From assembly GCA_030549775.1 (NCBI GenBank), contig CM060181.1, forward strand, positions 1,984,001 through 2,048,000: DNA of 64,000 nucleotides, written 5' to 3'. The stretch's first letter is position 1, and each line of letters begins with the position of its first letter. The notes under the pieces are model-generated. The model was not told where the DNA came from. It worked only from the letters and a program-made list of their open reading frames with translations, and searched no databases. A program made the translations under genes and the position numbers. This document shows, one piece after another, positions 1 through 12,573 of this stretch. The stretch is from Tamarix chinensis (Eukaryota; Streptophyta; Magnoliopsida; Caryophyllales; Tamaricaceae).

Positions 1-2138
1 GACACTTAATCCTTAAGTATCCATACCCTCTATAGGACTTATAGGTCACTTATATAGCAGACTAGGTCCTTAGCCGAAATGCTAAGGCATTCAATGAAAC
101 CACCAAACCAAATTAAGTGTTCTACCTTGTCTCTAAGGTAGATAAATATAAAGAGAATCAATTCTCAAATATTGAGATCTTCCTTTTTAAATATTAATAT
201 CTTAATGTGGTGATCATAAAATATCACATAATTCACAACAATTATAATTCTATACTTAACATTTTTTTCCTTTATTTCAAATTATTCAAGTCAATATTAA
301 GATAAACGATCTAAGTCAAAGTCAATACTAATTTTAATGTAATAATTTATTAAGGTCACCCTATATCCAATTATCAGGCGCTTAGGCATAAAAAAAGTCA
401 TAAGTGACCAAAATGTCTTTAAAATCCTAGTTATTACAAATTTAACCATTTTAATACTAAAATTGATTATAACTCCTAAATTCTCATGAAAAGGCTAAAG
501 ACCTTAAAATTAACACTTTAAAATAAATTATAATGCTAGAAATTTTCAAATTAGTAAAATTATCATTTTTTCTTTAAAATACACTTAAGCCCATTTAGCA
601 CATAAAACCTTAATCATACATAAATAGTATACCATATTTCACATTGCTTCTTATGTTCAAAATAATATAACACATAGTAGGCATACATGCTAGAAAATTA
701 CAAAATTATATTGAAAAGATAAAAATACTCCTAGAGCATTCAAGACTTAAATAACTTAAAACTATACCTAAACATGCTCAAATCTCAACACATCATAGAT
801 GAAACTTTAATTAAAATATGTGGGGGAATCTAATGGTAAGCTCAAAATTAGCAAAAGAGGTCTCATCTAGGACAAAATTACCCTTGGCCAAACCACCCCT
901 ACAACCCAAGCATAAATAATCTACAACATAAAACCATATTCTAGCTTGTTGTTATACATATATTGAAATACATAAATTTAACAAACATTTTCATAATTTT
1001 ACATGGTCACATAATTAGATAAGATAATAACAATAGATGGTACATGCATATTTCCATTCAACCACAAGCAAGCATAAATCACACTCAACATAATTGAAAC
1101 CCTAAATATATTAGCTCGTGATTTTTACACATTTGATAGAAGCATAAGTGTTGACTCTTTTCCAAAAAAAAAGTGAAAATAAGAACAAGAAGCACCACAA
1201 ACCCAAGCTCCCATATATTCTTCCTTCTCCATAAAATACAAAACACAACAAAATAATTAGAAACTAACATAATAAAATAAAATAATCAAACAATAATAAC
1301 CAAAATAAAAAAGGAAGAACCTATACCCGATAAAGGGAGTGGTGCACCAAAGAGAGGATGAATCCAGGGGTAAATGCTTCAACTTCTCCTAAATCTAACA
1401 TCCTTATTCTTAAATAAATATAATGGGGATAGAGATTAGAGGTAGAAAATCAAGCAAAAAAAAATGTAGAACAAGAGAGGAGAAGGAGGTTGGTTTCTCT
1501 TATTCAAGAAAAATAATAGTTGAAGGTCTTCAACAACACTAAGCAATATTCAACCAAAAGGGAGGAGAGATGAGAGACAAAAAAATGCACAACGATTGAA
1601 TAATGGAGAATAGAGAAAATGGAGGCATAAATAGAGGAGAGGCTCAAAAATCAACAAAATAGAGAGGGAATGAGTTAACCAAGACCATGCTTTATTCACA
1701 TTTGAATGAAAGGTTGAGTATAAGTACTAGATGTAAGGGCATATAAGAAATAATCTAATTAAAGGTAAGGGAAGGTAAACAATGATAAATGTAGGGCCCA
1801 CAAAGCTCAAATATGTGCACACAAAAAATCTCATCGCATGAGATCCAGGCAAACTCTAGTCGACCTTCGATCATTTGCCCAACACCCCATGATCCTATCA
1901 TTTTGCCTTTAAGCCCAATCATATGAACCACAGGCTCTGGTCAACTAACCAACACCAAAAACCTTCATCTTGCATTTTTAACATAGTTAACCTAGTCCAT
2001 CTTCCCCTCAACCTAAACACACATAATTAACATATCCAACACATATTATCCATCTATTATTATTATCATCATATCCACATAAGATATTCAGTTGTAAGCA
2101 TGTTCTTAATTATGATTAATTAAGAATGGGGTATTACA
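1..2138 (-). mobile_element. Long LTR, TGTAAYACCCC family, 5' part (copy L0)
   Basis: The right edge reads GGGGTATTACA at 2128-2138. This is the reverse complement of TGTAATACCCC, the 5' terminus of a long-LTR family seen six more times in the window, so the copy runs on the minus strand and its 3' part lies left of the window. A purine-rich stretch at about 1330-1680 matches the pyrimidine-rich zone found on the sense strand of the other copies. No open frame of interest is present. The five bases after the end are AAGGA, which should be repeated at the unseen other end if the copy is complete. The termini resemble plant Ty3/gypsy chromovirus LTRs (Tekay/Del style); that assignment is inference. 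Confidence 0.7.
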
Positions 2139-2179
2139 AAGGAGTAGAATTGATGATTTAAACATCCACAACCAAAGCA

Positions 2180-2665
2180 CATTTGAGTAATTTTTTTCAT
2201 ATTTGGCATTATAGGAGTAGCTTCCCAAGGTAATCAAAGTGATAAGTGGTGGGTTTTTGTTTTGGCTTTGATGCATGTAGAGCCTAGTGAAATGCCCTTT
2301 ATCACCATTAGGAGTGTGGGAGTTAAATTTTGAAAATTTTCATAAGTTTTCCCTATTTCAAGCAGCATCATTGGAATATAGTACTCCACTAGTACCATTT
2401 AAATTCAAACCCATACAATAATTTGGGATATAACGGACTTGTCAGGATTAAAATTTAGCTCCTAGAGCCATATTAGTAGGCTTTTGCCATTAACAAAGTA
2501 AGGAACATTCTCTAAAATTGAAATTTGGTCACTAATAGATGAGAGTTTGATTATGAAGTAGCCTTTACACAAATTAATAACTTCTATTGGGCTTGAAGAG
2601 TGAAAGAGTTGTTGGAGTTTTCTTCTTATAAAGAGTAGGGATTCAACCCATTGATTTAACAATCA
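2180..2665 (-). pseudogene. LINE ORF1 (DUF4283-like) fragment
   Basis: The minus-strand frame at 2462-2662, continued with stop codons down to about 2180, reads like the DUF4283 domain of plant L1-type LINE ORF1 proteins. It has a KGYF-like start, a run of the type IKLSS, then VPYFVNGKSLLIW, and after a stop a NFNPDKS...IIVWV stretch that matches the family pattern W-P-F-P...PVWV. Stop codons and frame breaks make it non-functional. Minus-strand similarity may extend right to about 3060, but it is too decayed to define. The long LTR ending at 2138 sits directly beside it and may have inserted into the same LINE. Confidence 0.5.
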
Positions 2666-3059
2666 AGAAAAACTTCCATGGTTAATAAAGATTCTTTTTG
2701 AGTTGTATGGACAAACGAATCTTGGTACCATGTTGGCTATCTTCCTTAGAATCTAATCTGGCCTCTTCAAGCAAGTTTACAAAGTGGTTTATATCTTGTG
2801 CCTAGCGGTGCCATTTGGGTTTGTAGTTTTGAACAAGTCACTATAAGAGACTTGAGGTCTTTAGTTTTCAATGATGGGGTTGAAGTTTCCTTCTTAACTT
2901 TGTTTTTGGGTAGATTGTTCGAAGGTACTAATAAAGGATGGTTCCTACAAAATTGGTGAGTGCTCGGTGACTTTCATAGTAGTGGTTTTGGGTGCACTAA
3001 TGGCGGGACCTCATTTTCCTTCATCTAAAGGGGATGTGATAGATAGGCTTAGGCATGCT

Positions 3060-5200
3060 CTTTTTTTTTAATGGTGTACTTTACTACTTGGCACATCACA
3101 ATTGAAGACATTTTTACATAGTTTCTATCATGAGAAACTTGTTTTATATATCCATTCTAAATCAAAGGAGAAGACCCCAAACACAATGAGATGGGTCCCA
3201 CTACAACACCCAACAACCAAAATTAAAAGAATACATTTACCTTATTGAGCTACAATAATGAAAATTGAATACAAAGGTATGTAATACCTCCTTACAATAT
3301 TCCCAAATACAAAATGCAAGGTCTAAAATGAACTCCTTGTCAAACTACAAATTAGCATAACTTAAGAGCAATTTGCTAACTTACAATCTGGCCTTACAAT
3401 CCATCATAAATATCTCTAACATAATCGTTAAGAACATTTAAGATATAGTTAGAATTAATATGATATTGATAATTCTACTATCAAATTAGGAAAATTTAAT
3501 TAAGAAAATGGAGGATAAGGTGACTTTCATCAATTGCCGCTCCTCTAATTCATTATCTTTAAATTATTGATTGCTCCTACTTGTTAATTTTTTTATAACT
3601 TGAGTTTGTATTTGATAATGTTGGCAATTCTTATGCAATTTGAATAATGTTTTAGTCCCTCTCACTTATAACCCCCCCCCCCCCAAAATTTTTATATCTA
3701 AGTGAAAAATGTTCGTGTTTGTCCCTCTAAATTTTATTTTTATTTAAATTAGTCCATCAATTAGAGACTAAAATTTAGAGGGAATAAAATGAATATATTT
3801 TTTTGTTCAGAGACTAAAATAGAAAGAAAAAAAATTAGAAGGATCAAATATTATTTTAACTCATTCTTCTGCAAAGGGGTTGGCGTCAGGATATCCTAAA
3901 GGTCAATTAGTAGTTATAGTAAATGGCTCGTATTATCATACCATCTCCTATGAGTCTACGACCCGTGGCTTACTCTAATGACACTTGAAGCCATGTCCTT
4001 TGTTAGGTCACACGCCCCCTTTTCTCCATTACAATTTCAGTGCAGAAATTCATGAGATTTTAGTGCTGTGTTGATTCTTCTATATAATTAGTTAATTATG
4101 ATGAATACATCGATGGTTATTGAATTAGCGTCCTTTTTCTGCTTGGAAGGGTAAAGTTCTGACACATCCCACCATGTGTCAGTCTCTATAGTTAGGCAAT
4201 ATTTTTTATGACAATCTGAAGAAAGGCATGTTGCATGCTGTTTTTACTATTTCCCGCTAGAAGATTGTTTTGGAGGACGTCAATCTTTATCATTGACAAA
4301 TTGCTTTTTCATTTCCATCATTTTCCATTACCTTATGTTTATTATTTTTCATTCGTACTTTTTTATCAACCAAAAACAAAAACAAAAAAATGCATCTGTC
4401 AGGTTTACATGACAGTTGATTTTGTCATAGATAGATCATAGATGCAATGCCACTTCAGATTATATATCTAAAAAGATTCTTGCCGGCCTGGAATGATCAA
4501 ATACTAATTATTATTTTTTGGTTGAGTACGGGATGATCAAATACAAATTAACCGCAAGGAATTCTATGTTTGCTGATCGTTTCATGGTTATGATTGTACC
4601 TAACCAATGAGGATGAGGCTCTCATGGCCCGGGAGGTTAACCTACGGTAATGTAGGCTAATTTTTTAATTCACCTCTTTTAGTAACTTAACTCATGTTAG
4701 GTAAGGTTAAAAATTAACCTTCTTTAACATTCATTCATCTCAACCTATCGTTAGTTAAATGACGTTAATTTTAACTTATTCATAAAGTCTAATTATTCAC
4801 CTTAAAATAAGTAAGGTTATGATTACTTATCAAAAAAAAAGTTTATGATTTCTTTACCTTTGTTAACTTAATAAATATCCAAACAATATTTTAAATCATT
4901 CAACTCTATTGACCCAACCGAGTTCACATACCTCGTTTTACCTAATTTGGATTCAGCTCATTCCAAACGGACTCTTAGTTATCACAATTTCTACTGTAGT
5001 CTGTATATACCAATGCACAGTGTTTATTGTGCTTACACTTGATATTGTCATGAGATCAATGTTTTTTTTTGTTAAATATATATCTTAATAGGATTATCAG
5101 AAGAAAAAAATATCATAATATTCTTGAGATTTTTCTTTGCAAATAAAGATTCATATTGATATATGTTTGAAAAAAAATATGTATAAAAAATAGTGATAGA
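3060..5200. other. Intergenic, no gene recognised
   Basis: No coding region could be supported. The open frame at 4235-4441 is short, low in complexity and shows no family signature. A run of fourteen C residues lies at about 3671-3684, and several poly-A/poly-T runs occur. One weak MITE-like unit is listed separately. Confidence 0.5.
3650..3856. mobile_element. Possible small MITE
   Basis: The left edge reads TTTTAGTCCCTCT and the right edge, read backwards, TTTGATCCTTCT, an imperfect terminal inverted repeat. The inside contains further copies of GTCCCTCTAAATTTTA and its complement around 3720-3785, as in plant GGGACTAAA-type MITEs. No clear target duplication was found. It could also be chance complementarity in AT-rich DNA. 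Confidence 0.3.
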
Positions 5201-6090
5201 ACATATTATAATAGTGGTGAAATATGATGACTACATGACTGTTTATGGATGGAGCATATAGTGGTAAAACATATTATATATTGTAGTTAAATACTAGACA
5301 TATAATGATATTATAGATTATTAATACTAAAACATCTAACATAATATGGTGAAATTTGAAACACATTGTGGTAAAATATGGAGAATATCATGGTGAAATA
5401 CTAAATATATAATGATATAATGACTAATAGGTGAAACACGGAACATAAAATGGTAAAATATGTAGTATATCGTGGTAAAACATAAAGAATTTTTATTTTG
5501 GTAAAACATGAGTCATACGGTAGTATCATATACTGCTAATGGTGAAACACCTAGTGAAATATAGAGCACATCATAGTGAAACATGGCGAATAGTATGGTG
5601 AAGCATCAGGATGCGATGGTATAATGAATGTTATGGTAAGACATAAAGCATAATATGGTGAAATAGAGATAACATAATGGTGAACTAGGGAGAATATTGT
5701 GATAAAATACTAGGCATATGATGATTATGATAAAACATCAAGTAAATCATGTAGAAACACCAAGCATACCATGGAGAAATATGAAGCAAATCATGGAGAA
5801 ACGCCAAATATATCATGATAAAACATAATAATGGAGAGAAGTAGGACTATATTAAATTGTACTATGGTAAAATATCAAGCATACCATGATTTTTAAAAAA
5901 AGCACATTGTGGTTAAGAAAGAAAAGAAAAAAAAAACTAGTATACCATGATAAAACATGAAACATATTATGGTGAAACATAACAATGGAGAAAAATATAA
6001 AGACATAATTCGGTATCATGACGAAATATCAAGTATACTACAGTAAAACATAAAGCATATGGCAGCAAAACAAGAAGCATACCATATGAT
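5200..6090. repeat. Degenerate tandem/dispersed repeat tract (ATGGTGAAACAT-like)
   Basis: Dozens of variants of the word TATGGTGAAACAT, mixed with variants of AAGCATATCATGG and TAGACATATAATGATA, follow one another with irregular spacing of roughly 20-40 bp. The tract is AT-rich with no open frame. It looks like an old minisatellite or the subterminal repeat zone of a decayed DNA transposon; no terminal repeats were found to choose between these. Confidence 0.6.
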
Positions 6091-6708
6091 CAAACATGAA
6101 ATTAGTCTTATTTATATAATTATCACCGTATGAAAAACAACGGTATAAATATTAATCTTCTAAAGTGTCTTTATTTACTTAAATATTACCATATAAACCA
6201 TGAGCAAGGTGTATATGGTCACACCATATACTAATAGCTTAGTTATTGTTAATATAATGTCGAACGGCAGTAATTGATCTATTTTTGAATCTTCTCGAGG
6301 CCGAGAGATGAAAATTGTTGGAAAATAGTGCATCGTAATGGGGGTTCAATGTGGTTGAGGAAACTTCCACATTGAATGTGCTGTTCATTCTTGATTCTCT
6401 GCCACGAGTCAATGCAACGCAAATAACCACCCCCGATCCCCTGGTGTTGGACGGAAACTTCATGGAGCCAGATTTTATCTGGTTCCATTTTCTCATCTCA
6501 TTCTTTTAAAATGTAAGTAGAAACGCTTCGCATACTTGAAAATTTAATTTGCATTTTTTTTTTGTTTCTTATATTTTCAATTCTCTACCCATACAATGCT
6601 AATTTCCCATAAAACAAATTAAAAGGAAACAAAAGGGAAAAGGACGTTAATGATATATATGTTTAATCAGCTTAAATTTTGCTATTGAGCTGACTTCAAT
6701 CAATCAAT

Positions 6709-6710
<2 letters not shown>

Positions 6711-6739
<29 letters not shown>
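6711..6739. repeat. (AT)n microsatellite
   Basis: Uninterrupted AT dinucleotide run following CAATCAATCA, about 270 bp upstream of the metallothionein start codon. Confidence 0.95.
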
Positions 6740-6743
<4 letters not shown>

Positions 6744-6892
6744 TTATCTTCAACATTTTCTAATACCCCCTCGACGGATATGAGAACGACATGAAAGGAG
6801 GAAGATGGTTCACTTCCGCGCGTTGGTTGAGCTAGTCAGAATGGAATCTCAAGATAGTACAAGTCATCACTTTTTACGCCTCTCAGAACCTC

Positions 6893-6900
6893 TATATATA
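6893..6900 (+). promoter_or_regulatory. TATA box of the metallothionein gene
   Basis: TATATATA lies 106 bp before the metallothionein ATG, within CTCTATATATAGTTGCC. With the usual spacing of about 30 bp, transcription would start near 6925-6930 and give a 5' UTR of about 80 bases. The start site itself cannot be read from sequence. Confidence 0.6.
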
Positions 6901-7005
6901 GTTGCCTGACCACCTCCCTGTGGTTCATCAAAAACTGCTCTAGCTCATCTGCAACAATCACTGAATCAATCACCTGTATAATCAGTATTAATCTCTCTTG
7001 CAAAA

Positions 7006-8075
7006 ATGTCTTCTTGTGGAGGAAGTTGCAAATGCTCCGGATGCAGCTGTGGCGATAGGTATATATATTCTCTCATCTACTCACTCGATCGTATCCATGC
7101 GTATCCTTCTGATGATCCATATAGTATGGATATAAACTGCATATATATACATATATAAGGGTGCTACCCTATCGCCCTTGCTATCCGGCTGGGAGAATAA
7201 TGGCGAAACCAATTTCTAGCCACGGAAAATAATATATTTTAGAATTCTTTTGGTATATTAAAGTGAATAAGAAATGGTAATCCTATCTGAAAATTATAAT
7301 AATAAAATTAGAAGATACAAATATCATATAAAATCATTCTACCTTGAGTTTCAAGCAATAAAATTAGGATTCTTATCTTTCGGAACCATTGTCATTCTCA
7401 TTTATAACAGATTTAAACACATACAGATTGCCTATCAGCTAGGATTTTGTAGGTGAATTGAAAGAAAAATTATTATGATGCTACTACCTCTAATTTGAGG
7501 ACAAACTATAACTATTAATATATTTTAATATATATTAATAAAAAAAATAGAAAAAAGGTATGTCATAAAAATATTTTAAAATTTAAATATAATATTTTTT
7601 TGTATATTATAATATATTTTATATTAAAATAAATTAAATAACAAAGTTTGTGCCCATTAGCCGAGTTGACTCGTTGAATTAATTAATAGCATACATAATA
7701 CTGATCTTTCTCACTAACTAATTCTATACATGTTGTATTGCTGCTTGTCCTGTGAATTCGTACAGCTGCAACTGCAGATCCTATGGAATTGAGGTCAACC
7801 CCAGCCCCCCTACTATCATTGCTGGTGTTGCAGCAGTCAAGACGTACGTATCATGAAACTCCGTTTCCAATTCTTTTCTGTCTCATCCGTTCACCCCATC
7901 TATCACAATTCACAAAACGTACAGATCCGTTTAAGTAGTAATTGAACTAAATAAATAAAATCACTAGTTCTCATTGATTAATTGCAGTGTCTCTGGGAAG
8001 TCTTCTGAGATGAACGTTGAAGGTGAGGGCTGCAAATGTGGAGATGGCTGCAGCTGTGACCCATGTACTTGTTAA
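7006..8075 (+). CDS. Plant metallothionein, type 1/2-like (three exons)
   Basis: Metallothioneins are small cytosolic proteins that bind Cu, Zn and Cd through cysteine thiolates and buffer metals and oxidants. Exons 7006-7058, 7766-7843 and 7988-8075 join in frame across GT-AG introns into 72 residues. The N-terminal domain (residues 4-21) has seven Cys: C4, C8, C10, C13, C15, C19 and C21, largely as CxC pairs. A Cys-free linker of 37 residues follows (22-58), with the motif PTIIAGVAAVK. The C-terminal domain (59-72) is CKCGDGCSCDPCTC, the standard plant pattern CxC-x3-CxC-xx-CxC. The ending and linker fit plant type 1/2, but the N-terminal spacing is not the textbook arrangement. Both introns interrupt after the second base of a codon. 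The ATG is the first after a good TATA box. All Cys codons are intact, so I take the gene as functional. Confidence 0.88.
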
Positions 8076-8842
8076 GTAAACCAGAAGACGGACATGTCGC
8101 GTGTGTGTGATTGTGCTTATTCAGAATTGAGTGTGTGAAATTGGAATAACTTAGCCATGGCATCTCCTTATTCTGTCGGTCTATGTACACTTGCAGGATA
8201 TGGCGATATATGTTTAATGGCAGGCTCACCTGTAACGTACTTTTATTTTACTGATTTCAAAAAACTATGCGAGTGTAGTGTGCAAGATTCTGATATGGGC
8301 TGAATGAATATAATATTAATCATATGCCATCGATTTGCATCTACAGATGTTCTAATTAGTTACTTTTAATTACTGATCATCTTCCATCAAATGCTATGAC
8401 GGCGGATGCAGTTGATATCTTTGATATATTTCCATCTTCGTATCCCTGCTATGCGTGTCTATTAAACTCATTGGGGGTCGTGTCTATACAGCAGTCTGGT
8501 TTTGATTGCAGTTGATTTCGAAGGTGCAGTTGCAGGTGCAAATTAAGCCCTTAATTATCGACATATTTGTAGCCATGGTGACAATGGAGAGCTAATGGTA
8601 TATATAGTTAACTAAGTAGCGAAGAGATGTGATTGATTCCTTCACAAAGTACATATGTACATAAAAACGCACTAAACTTATGGCTTATGCGGTATGCCTG
8701 GGTTGGATGTTGTCCCTGGCCAGCTTGGAGGCATGCTGAAAAGGTATCCTCCCATGGTGCACAATTTTGGAATAAGGAAGCTAGGCATACGGCATACCAG
8801 AGCTGAAATCTGGCCTGAAATAACTTGTGATCGGTGGACAAA
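8076..8842. other. Metallothionein 3' flank, no further gene
   Basis: The 3' UTR and downstream DNA follow the stop codon, with AT-rich candidate polyadenylation words near 8245-8320. Overlapping open frames on both strands at 8608-8885 are somewhat GC-richer but match no family I recognise; the plus-strand one runs into the copia LTR. Confidence 0.4.
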
Positions 8843-9100
8843 CAAAAGTTTCGGAAGTAAACAAGATAGGCTACGTGGATTGTAAAGAGTAAGATATATT
8901 GAACATGCTCTCTATTTGATTAAGTCTTTTGTATATCAATCAAAATCAACACACAGAACCAATAATAGAAGATCATATTGGCTAATATCCTAACCGACTT
9001 TTTAAACCCTAAAGAAAATAAATAGGGGATAAAATAATAAAATCTACTCTTATACTCAACTAATGTAATCATAGAACTAATAGACTAATATCTCTTATTT
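8843..9100 (-). repeat. 3' LTR of the copia element
   Basis: It aligns along its length with 13624-13870, sharing for example GATAGGCTAC, TTGTATATCAATCAAAATCA, AAATCTACTCTTATACT and ATCATAGAACTAATAGACTA. The termini have lost a clean TG...CA. Being on the low-coordinate side of a minus-strand element, it is the 3' LTR. Confidence 0.85.
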
Positions 9101-9109
9101 CTCCCCCAT
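9101..9109 (-). other. Polypurine tract of the copia element
   Basis: Read on the minus strand this is ATGGGGGAG, directly before the 3' LTR, the position and composition of the primer for plus-strand DNA synthesis in copia elements. Confidence 0.65.
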
Positions 9110-9189
9110 ACTTCCAGCTCCCTTAGCTTTATGAGGTTCTACTGTCAGTTTGTTCTTAAGCTTGTTGAAAAACTAAGAAGACAAAGGTT

Positions 9190-9800
9190 TTTTTTTAATA
9201 TATCAACTACTTGATTCATAGCTGGAACATGATTGACTAATAGCTGATGTGCAACTATCTTTTCTCAAACCAAATACAAGTCTAATTCTAAGTGTTTAGT
9301 TCAAGCATAAAGAATGGGATTTGCTAACAAGGCAATTGTACTTTAATTATCACACCAAAGAACAGGTGGTGAAGAATTGTTCACACCCAAATCCTAAAGT
9401 AGTGGTTTAATCCAAAGAACTTTAGCTATTGCATATAGTAGGCTTCTAAATTTCACTTAAGTGCTAGATCTTGATACAACACTTTGCTTCTTTGAACACC
9501 AAGCAACCAAGTTATCACCTAAATAAATGAAAATAATAATAATAATGGTAGATCTTCTATCATCAAGTTCATTGGCCTAATCGGCATCACTAAACCTTGT
9601 AAAGAATAACCGTGTGGAAGCTTCCAACACTATATCATCATCAATTTTCCCTTTTAAGTATCTAAGAATTCTTTTAACTACCCTCTAGTGTGGGTGAAGA
9701 GGATGTTGCATAAATTGATAAACTTTGTTCACACTAAATACAACTTCAGGTCAAGTAATGGTAATATATTGTAAAGCCCCCACAATTGATCTATACTCTA
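9190..9800 (-). pseudogene. copia RNase H remnant
   Basis: Minus-strand translation gives LWCDN followed by STIAL (around 9330-9365) and TKHLELDLYLV (around 9270-9300). These are the hallmark copia RNase H stretches corresponding to LWCDN-x-A/S and ARTKHIEID in intact elements. Stops interrupt the frame. Confidence 0.8.
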
Positions 9801-10029
9801 AACATTATCTATGGGATCTCCTGTTGACCTAGATAATTTTAAACCACTGACCATAGGAGTTATCAAGGGATTAGCATCATCCATTCAAGCCTTCTTCAAT
9901 AAACCACTAATGTACTTTTTCTAAGAAAGATGCAAACCTTGAGACAACTGTTTAACTTCAATTCCTAGGAAGTAATGAAATTCTCCCAAGACTTTCAAAG
10001 AGAATTGTTGATTAAGAACAGAAATCAAA

Positions 10030-10600
10030 GATTTAATTTATGTGGTATCACTACCAATGATAATAATATCATCCACATAGACTAAAATAAAGATGTTTGA
10101 TGCTATAATAACTTTGATAAAAAAAAGGGGGGGGCTAATCTACTTGAGAACTCTTGAATCTTAAGCTTTGAAGACATGTTATTAACTTATCAAACAAAGC
10201 TTTAGGAGCTTGTTTCAATCCATATAAGGCCTTTTTAAGGTTACACATGGGTGGTGAAGTATGCTCTCTCATTTCTTGTTCAAATCCAAAAGGTTGATCC
10301 ATAAATATTTCCTCATAAATCTCCATTAAGAAAAAAATTGTTAACATCCAATTGATGTATAGACCAAACTCTAAACAAGGAAAACTTAAGTATAATTTTG
10401 ATATATTCTGGTTTGACCACGGGACTAAAAGTTTCAAAAAAATCAAATCCATAGGTTTGCTTGTATTCTTTTGCAACTAAACTGGCTTTATATCTAGAAA
10501 CTAAACCATCTGTATTCTTCTTTATCTTAACAACCCATTTACACCCTAATATATTTGTATCATAAGGTGAGGACACTAGAAACTAGGGTTTTATTTTTCA
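10030..10600 (-). pseudogene. copia reverse transcriptase remnant
   Basis: Minus-strand frames at 10313-10576 and 10135-10476 overlap through a frameshift. They contain CKWVVKIK, then GFDFFETFSPVVK and HQLDVNNFFLNGDL, then ALYGLKQAP, followed by the catalytic YVDD encoded at 10068-10079. All are diagnostic of Ty1/copia RT. The frameshift near 10320 and further stops break the reading frame. Confidence 0.93.
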
Positions 10601-11109
10601 TTAATGCATCATGTTCTTCCTCTGTTGCCTTTTTTCACTAAGGATGAACCTAAGCTTCCTCTAAACTAGGTGGCTCATGTAGATCCAAATTGACATAATA
10701 AAATTCAGGTTTAAAAATACCCTTCTTGCCTCTATTAGATGTTGATTAATAATTTTGACAATTACTTGTTAATTATCTAAATTGGAAGCATATTACAAGT
10801 TACAAGGAATAGGACTGAAATTCTTAGTAGAAGAAGATGGAGACTAAGTGTATTCTATTTATTGATTTCTAGATCCAGAAGAAAACTCATAAGAAGAGAT
10901 ATGACTATAAGAACTAGTGTTAGACAGAGATTTATCAGTGTTAAATCCTTGAACTACTTAATTCCATATTGGCATATCAAAGACTTTAGAAGAAGTTTGT
11001 GAATTTGAACTAGTAGTAGTAAGTGATGAATTAATGGCAAATAGAAAGACTAACTCATTAAAAACAATAGGTCGAGACAAAAAAAAAATTCCCTGACTTG
11101 TCTAAAAAT

Positions 11110-12037
11110 TTATAGCCTATTATATAAGGAACTATACCCCAGAAAAGTACAAGGTGGTGACCTAAAATTCATATTATGAGCATTGTAAGGTCTCAAATAG
11201 GGAGGAAAAAAAAGGATTCCAAAAACCTTTAAAAAAGAATAATTAGGTTTTCTATGGAAAAGTACCTCATGAGGAGATTGATACCTTAAAACCTTAGTAA
11301 GAAATCTGTTAATAAGATACACAGCACTAGAGAAAGCATCTTACTAACACTTTTAAGGAATATTTACTTGTGCCAGTAAGGCTAAACCAATTTTTACCAT
11401 ATGACAATGCTTTCTTTCCATAATTCCATTATATTCTGAGGTATGTGGACATGATATCCTATGGATAATGATAGCTCTATTTAGAAGAGTTGATAGACTC
11501 CTACACTTTCCTCTCCAATCTATTTGAAGCATTTTAATTATCCTATTAAATTAAAGCTCCACCAATGATTTAAAATGAACAAAGCACTCATGTGCCTTTT
11601 ATTTATTCTTGAAAAAATATATCCAAGTAAAATGAGAGAAGGCATCCACAAAGCTTAAGTAATATCTAAACCCATAAATTGAAGATGAGGGTGAAGACCC
11701 CCAAATATTAGGCTCAATAAACTATAAAAGTACAATATGTAAAGTTTGAGACCTACAGAATGGCAGGTTATGACTATTTCCCAATTAGAAAGCATCACAT
11801 GCACAACCTTTACTAAAAATGATATTGCAAGAAATGTTGTAATTTGTAAGTGCTTTCTTTACAATCTTCATAAGGATGTCCTAGTTTTTTGTGCCATAAA
11901 CTACAAACATAACCATCTTCATGTAAACTATGTTGATTACACATATTTCTTGATGGTCTTTCTTTTTCATCATAGTCCAACCTTCCTTTCTCTTTATCAT
12001 ATTGTTTCTCTTCCTTTAAAATACTAGTACAGAACAC
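11110..12037 (-). pseudogene. copia integrase remnant
   Basis: The N-terminal side (11813-12037) contains LWHKKLGHP, the gag-pre-integrase/zinc-binding signature. The C-terminal side (11110-11322) contains YLINRFLTKVL, SPHEVLFHRKP, LKVFGILFFP and PPCTFLGYS, the conserved end of the copia integrase core. The DDE core between them is fragmented by stops. Confidence 0.88.
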
Positions 12038-12531
12038 TATGCACTCATCCCTCTAGAAAATTTTCCTTGGTAATTGGATCCTTCACAAAATAAGAGGAAG
12101 AATGAAACTTAAAACAAACCTTATTATCTTTTGTAAAATGAGAAATCCAAATGATATTTTTAGTAATTGAGTGAACGTGTAACACACGATTCAAACATTG
12201 ATATTTATATAATTTTAAAGATAGTTTACACTAACCAACATGAGTAATATCTAAAGTAATACCATTACCCATAAGAACTTTATGTATACTAGCAAACCCA
12301 GTGCCAAAATTGAGATTATTCAAGTCATTAGTGAGATGATTAGCTACTCCTGAATCAGGATACCTACTGTGTATATTTGGACTTACATGAGTTGTTAAAA
12401 ATGACATTATAGAATATGAAATAGAACCAACTTATTAATATGCTAAGTTTACTAAGGACCTGATTTCCACCTTGACTATTATTACTGGAATTACTGCCAA
12501 AACTAGTAAAACTAGGATCAAATATTTAGTA

Positions 12532-12573
12532 ACACTTGGACACTATATGCCCCATTCTACCACATAACTGACA
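12532..12573 (-). pseudogene. copia gag zinc knuckle
   Basis: Minus-strand translation reads CQLCGRMGHIVSKC, a perfect CX2CX4HX4C retroviral-type zinc knuckle of the nucleocapsid. It is followed after one residue by a stop codon. Confidence 0.88.

Noticed and set aside
6239..6496. Two overlapping minus-strand frames, one with a VQHQGIGGGYL stretch recalling an acetyltransferase motif
   Set aside because: No second motif, no start context, too short for the domain and in competition with another open frame. The likeness is probably chance.
8694..8885. Plus-strand frame beginning MPGLDVVPGQLGG, with a competing minus-strand frame
   Set aside because: It runs into the copia LTR, has no recognised domain and does not continue on the other side of the element at 13871.
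11746..12027. 93-residue plus-strand frame
   Set aside because: Antisense to the copia integrase remnant.
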